NCBI GenBank assembly: GCA_934183135.1
Contig: CAKPRX010000025.1
Span: forward strand, 1-24,947
DNA from: an uncultured Prevotella sp.
Lineage (GTDB): Bacteria > Bacteroidota > Bacteroidia > Bacteroidales > Bacteroidaceae
DNA length: 24,947 bases
Reading direction: 5' to 3'
Part shown: one piece after another, positions 22,271 to 24,947 of the stretch
Position numbering within the stretch: the stretch's first letter is position 1
Layout of the letters: each line of letters opens with the position of its first letter
Position numbers and translations under genes: made by a program
The notes under the pieces: generated by a model
What the model was told of the DNA's origin: nothing
Database searches by the model: none
The model's input: only the letters and a program-made list of their open reading frames with translations

Positions 22271-22278
22271 TATCTTTG
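22271..22278 (+). promoter_or_regulatory. -7 box of nhaD
   Basis: TATCTTTG fits TAnnTTTG; no clear TTTG at -33. The transcript would start near 22282, leaving a leader of about 140 nt. Confidence 0.55.
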
Positions 22279-22281
22279 CAG

Positions 22282-22424
22282 ATGATTGGCGGCGCCTCGG
22301 GCATCTGAGCGCGCTCATGCCGCTTGGCTTGCCCGTCCGCTGTGACGGATGGGCAGAGTGTAGGACAGGCGGTTAGCCCTATGTCAATGACGGGCCGCCA
22401 TCCATCATGTTATAAGAAAGAACG
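22282..22424 (+). promoter_or_regulatory. Structured 5' leader of nhaD (candidate cis-regulatory RNA)
   Basis: The leader can be closed by a long helix: ATGAT (22282-22286) plus TGGCGGC (22287-22293) pair with GCCGCCA (22394-22400) and ATCAT (22404-22408), with a 3-nt bulge. Inside are at least two hairpins: GGCAT..GAG (22300-22309) with CTCATGCC (22314-22321), and GCCCGTCCG (22331-22339) with CGGATGGGC (22346-22354, one G-U, 6-nt loop). There is also possible TAGG/CCTA or GACA/TGTC pairing at 22361-22385. The closing helix ends 16 nt before the nhaD ATG, so it could affect ribosome access. I cannot match it to a known riboswitch class. Confidence 0.5.
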
Positions 22425-23768
22425 ATGACACTCGTCATAGTAGTCATATTGATATTGGCCTACATCCTGATTGCCACGGAGTCCCTGACAAAGGTGAACA
22501 AGGCCGCTGTTGCTGTGTTTGCGGGAACAGTAGGATGGATTTTGTACATCTGCTATGGCACAGACTACGTGATGAGCCAGCACTTGGCCGATTATACAGA
22601 CTTCCTGGCAGGCGCCAGGACCACCAGCGTGGTGGTCAAGGAGTACATAGCGCAGAACGTGTTCCTCAAGTACGTGGGCCGGGCTGCCGAGACAGTGCTC
22701 TTCCTGCTGGCCACGATGACCATCGTCGAGATACTCAACAACAACGGATGCTTTGACTTTGTTACCCAGCTGATGAAGACCCGCCGTAGCCGTAGGCTGC
22801 TGTGGGCCTTGTCGCTTTCTACGTTCGTCATATCGGCCAATCTGGACAACCTCACCACCACGGTGATGATGCTCACCATGATGCGCGGCGTGGTGCCCCA
22901 CTGGCGGTCGCGGCTGTACTACGGATCGGCCATCGTGCTGGCAGCCAACTGCGGCGGAGCCCTCACCGTGATAGGCGACCCCGCGGGCCTGTTCCTGTGG
23001 AATATGGGCCACGTTACGCCCACGGCCTACTCGCTGTCCATGGCGGTTCCCTGCCTGGTGGCATGGCTGCTGCCCACCTGGTGGATAGGCCGCAGCCTGC
23101 CTGAGCATATCGACACCGAGTGGGTGTCCATGCCCTACCGTGGCGACGACACCAGGCTCAACGTATGGCAGCGCTTGCTGATGCTCATCGTGGGCATTGG
23201 CGGCCTGTGGTTCATCCCCACATTCCACAGCATTACCAGGCTGAGCCCATTCCTGGGCGCGTTCTGCGTGCTGTCGGTGTTGTGGGTTGTCAATGAGGTG
23301 ATGAACCACCGGTTTATGAACGTAGACGAGATGATACAGCGCCGCATACCCCGGGTGCTGCAGTATGGCGTCATACAGATGATGCTCTACGTGATGGGCA
23401 TCATGCTGGCCGTGGGTGTGGTACAGGAGACGGGAGCCGTGAGCTGGCTGGCCCGGCAGACAGGCGCGTACCTCGGTACACCGTGGCTCATGGGCATCGT
23501 GGCCGGCGGCGTGAGCACCTTCCTGGACAGCTTCGCCTCGGCGGTGAGCTTCTTCGCCCTGGGCAAGCAGTGTGCCCTCAACGACGGGTACTGGAGCCTT
23601 GTAGCCTTTGCCACCGCCATGGGCGGCAACATCTTCTGCATAGGCTCCATGAGCGGCATGGCCCTGATGCGGGCCGAGCGCGTACGGCTGGGGTGGTACT
23701 TTAGCCACGTGGGGTGGAAAGCCCTGGTGGGAGCAGCCGTCGGCCTGGCGCTGATGCTTATAATATAA
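22425..23768 (+). CDS. nhaD: NhaD-type sodium/proton antiporter
   Basis: 447 residues, about 12 membrane segments, in the ion transporter superfamily. NhaD features are clear: ETVLFLLATMTIVEILNNNG near residue 90, SANLDNLTTTVMM (about 136-149), and ANCGGALTVIGDPAGLFLW (about 171-190), with a related FLDSFASAVSFFA segment in the second half. It exports Na+ (or Li+) in exchange for protons across the inner membrane. The start at 22425 gives MTLVIVVILILAYILIATESL and is preceded by AAGAAAGAA. A structured leader precedes the gene and pfkA follows after 29 nt. Confidence 0.93.
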   Translation: MTLVIVVILILAYILIATESLTKVNKAAVAVFAGTVGWILYICYGTDYVMSQHLADYTDFLAGARTTSVVVKEYIAQNVFLKYVGRAAETVLFLLATMTIVEILNNNGCFDFVTQLMKTRRSRRLLWALSLSTFVISANLDNLTTTVMMLTMMRGVVPHWRSRLYYGSAIVLAANCGGALTVIGDPAGLFLWNMGHVTPTAYSLSMAVPCLVAWLLPTWWIGRSLPEHIDTEWVSMPYRGDDTRLNVWQRLLMLIVGIGGLWFIPTFHSITRLSPFLGAFCVLSVLWVVNEVMNHRFMNVDEMIQRRIPRVLQYGVIQMMLYVMGIMLAVGVVQETGAVSWLARQTGAYLGTPWLMGIVAGGVSTFLDSFASAVSFFALGKQCALNDGYWSLVAFATAMGGNIFCIGSMSGMALMRAERVRLGWYFSHVGWKALVGAAVGLALMLII

Positions 23769-23797
23769 ATAGGTGGAAATAGAAATAAAAAATAGAT

Positions 23798-24775
23798 ATG
23801 GCAAGGATTCAAACAATCGGAGTACTTACATCTGGAGGCGATGCCCCCGGCATGAACGCCGCCATCAGGGCGGTAACCCGTTCGGGCATCTGTAATGGAT
23901 TTAGGATTAAGGGTATCTACCGCGGGTACGACGGCCTGATTAACGACGAGGTCGTAGACTTTACCACGGAGAACGTGAGCGGCATCATCATGTCGGGTGG
24001 AACCATCCTGAAGACTGCCCGCTCCAAGGAGTTTATGACCGACGAGGGAAAGCAGAAGGCATACGAGACCCTGAAGAAAGAGGAGATAGACGCACTGGTA
24101 GTTATCGGCGGCAACGGATCGCTTACCGGCGCCCGCGACTTCGCCGAGATGTTCGACGTGTGCTGTGTGGGTCTGCCCGGTACCATCGACAACGACCTCT
24201 ATGGCACCGACTCGACCATCGGCTACGACACCACCATGAACACTATCGTGGAGTGTGTGGACCGCATCCGCGACACCGCCCAGAGCCATGAGCGCATCTT
24301 CTTTGTCGAGGTTATGGGGCGCGACGCAGGCTTCCTGGCCCAGAACAGCGCCATCGCCTCGGGTGCCGAGGCCGCCATTATCCCCGAGGACTCTACCGAT
24401 GTAGACCAGCTGGCCCAGTTTATGGAGCGCGGCATACGTAAGTCCAAGCGCTCGTGTATCGTTATCGTGTCCGAGAGCCCCAAGTGCGGTGCCCTCTACT
24501 ATGCCGACCGTGTGCGCAAGGAGTTTCCCGGTTACGATGTGCGCGTCTCTATCTTAGGCCATCTGCAGCGCGGCGGCCGCCCGTCGGCCCACGACCGTAT
24601 ACTGGCCTCTCGCACAGGAGTGGGAGCCATCCAGGCCATCATGCAGGGCCAGCGCAACGTGATGGTAGGCGTGCGCAACAACGAGATAGTGTATGTGCCA
24701 CTGTCGGAGGCCATCCGCTCGGATAAGCCGTTTGACAAGTCGCTCATCAAGGTACTCGACGAACTTAGCATCTAA
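23798..24775 (+). CDS. pfkA: 6-phosphofructokinase
   Basis: 325 residues, the length of bacterial ATP-dependent PfkA. It phosphorylates fructose 6-phosphate in glycolysis. Seen: [19 protein letters not shown] at the N-terminus (ATP site), GGNGSLTGA (residues 104-112), catalytic PGTIDND (127-133, D131 as base), MGRDAGFLA near residue 172, and [15 protein letters not shown] near residue 255. The residue corresponding to E. coli Gly104 is Gly (G107), as in ATP rather than pyrophosphate users. The residue equal to E. coli Asp103 is Asn (N106), which is unusual compared with the textbook enzyme. 29 nt after nhaD with no promoter in between, so it is likely co-transcribed. Confidence 0.94.
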   Translation: MARIQTIGVLTSGGDAPGMNAAIRAVTRSGICNGFRIKGIYRGYDGLINDEVVDFTTENVSGIIMSGGTILKTARSKEFMTDEGKQKAYETLKKEEIDALVVIGGNGSLTGARDFAEMFDVCCVGLPGTIDNDLYGTDSTIGYDTTMNTIVECVDRIRDTAQSHERIFFVEVMGRDAGFLAQNSAIASGAEAAIIPEDSTDVDQLAQFMERGIRKSKRSCIVIVSESPKCGALYYADRVRKEFPGYDVRVSILGHLQRGGRPSAHDRILASRTGVGAIQAIMQGQRNVMVGVRNNEIVYVPLSEAIRSDKPFDKSLIKVLDELSI

Positions 24776-24816
24776 AACGATTAACAGGAATATTCAAATC
24801 ACAAAATACATAGCTT

Positions 24817-24947
24817 ATGTCACAGATAAATGGACGCATCTCGCAGATTATCGGTCCGGTTATCGACGTTTATTTCGATACCAAGGGCGAGAACCCTGAG
24901 AAGGTGCTTCCTAAAATTCACGAAGCTCTGAAGGTGAAACGCCCAGA
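24817..24947 (+). CDS. atpD: F-type ATP synthase subunit beta (partial, runs off the window)
   Basis: The first 43 residues are visible: [19 protein letters not shown], then a short charged loop and LPKIHEAL, the N-terminal beta-barrel domain of the F1 beta subunit. The catalytic P-loop lies beyond the window end. In Bacteroidales the atp operon usually starts with atpD, which fits its place at the beginning of a new plus-strand unit, 41 nt after the pfkA stop. No clear TAnnTTTG box was seen in that gap, so it may be read through from pfkA or have a divergent promoter. Confidence 0.93.
   Translation, partial: MSQINGRISQIIGPVIDVYFDTKGENPEKVLPKIHEALKVKRP

Noticed and set aside
22282..22308. 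Short leader peptide MIGGASGI upstream of nhaD
   Set aside because: Its ATG lies at the inferred 5' end of the transcript with no ribosome site; the bases are better explained by the closing helix.

Overview
The window looks like a chromosomal segment of a GC-rich Bacteroidales, most likely Prevotella-like. Evidence: promoters of the Bacteroidota type (TTTG, about 19 nt, then TAnnTTTG) precede most transcription units; Shine-Dalgarno sequences are weak; the ATP synthase operon begins with the beta subunit; and products such as NhaD, AsnA, RsfS-FtsH-CdsA and a PH-domain protein plus PBP4 fit that group. The genus is my inference.

Layout. 1-700: the 3' tail of an unknown gene, then a gene-free stretch holding copy 1 (inverted) of a long intergenic repeat. 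703-4163: lutABC (lactate oxidation) followed by a secreted M15 peptidase. 4258-5295: asnA on the minus strand. 5476-5549: tRNA-Arg(CCG). 5581-6990: an accessory pocket with a decayed serine-recombinase gene, a broken small membrane ORF, and a tandem pair of apparent small RNA genes, each with its own promoter and terminator. 6992-9094: a small secreted protein and a GNAT-nitrilase fusion. 9228-9492: repeat copy 3. 9694-11283: nadB on the minus strand. 11373-13537: PH-domain protein, PBP4 (dacB) and a small secreted protein. 13547-17737, minus strand: rsmA, cdsA, ftsH, rsfS. 17910-18563: tRNA-Gln(CTG) on plus, tRNA-Ser(GCT) and tRNA-Glu(CTC) on minus. 18890-19360: repeat copy 2. 19536-22000: flippase plus glycosyltransferase. 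22282-24947: a structured leader, nhaD, pfkA and the start of atpD.

Most genes are core metabolism or envelope housekeeping: lactate to pyruvate, asparagine and NAD synthesis, membrane lipid and quality control, peptidoglycan remodelling, sodium/proton balance, glycolysis and ATP synthesis. The least ordinary material is non-coding. First, the RNA pair at 6161-6831 has invariant promoter, closing stem and 3' hairpins (66 and 88 nt identical) around a core of about 100 nt that has diverged yet keeps a pseudoknot-like complementarity. Second, a three-copy dispersed repeat family carries a perfect 17-bp inverted repeat and several palindromes of the TGTATAAATATACA type. Third, the nhaD leader of about 140 nt is closed by a 12-bp helix, as a cis-regulatory RNA would be.

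All pairings and similarities were read by eye; no search or folding program was run.
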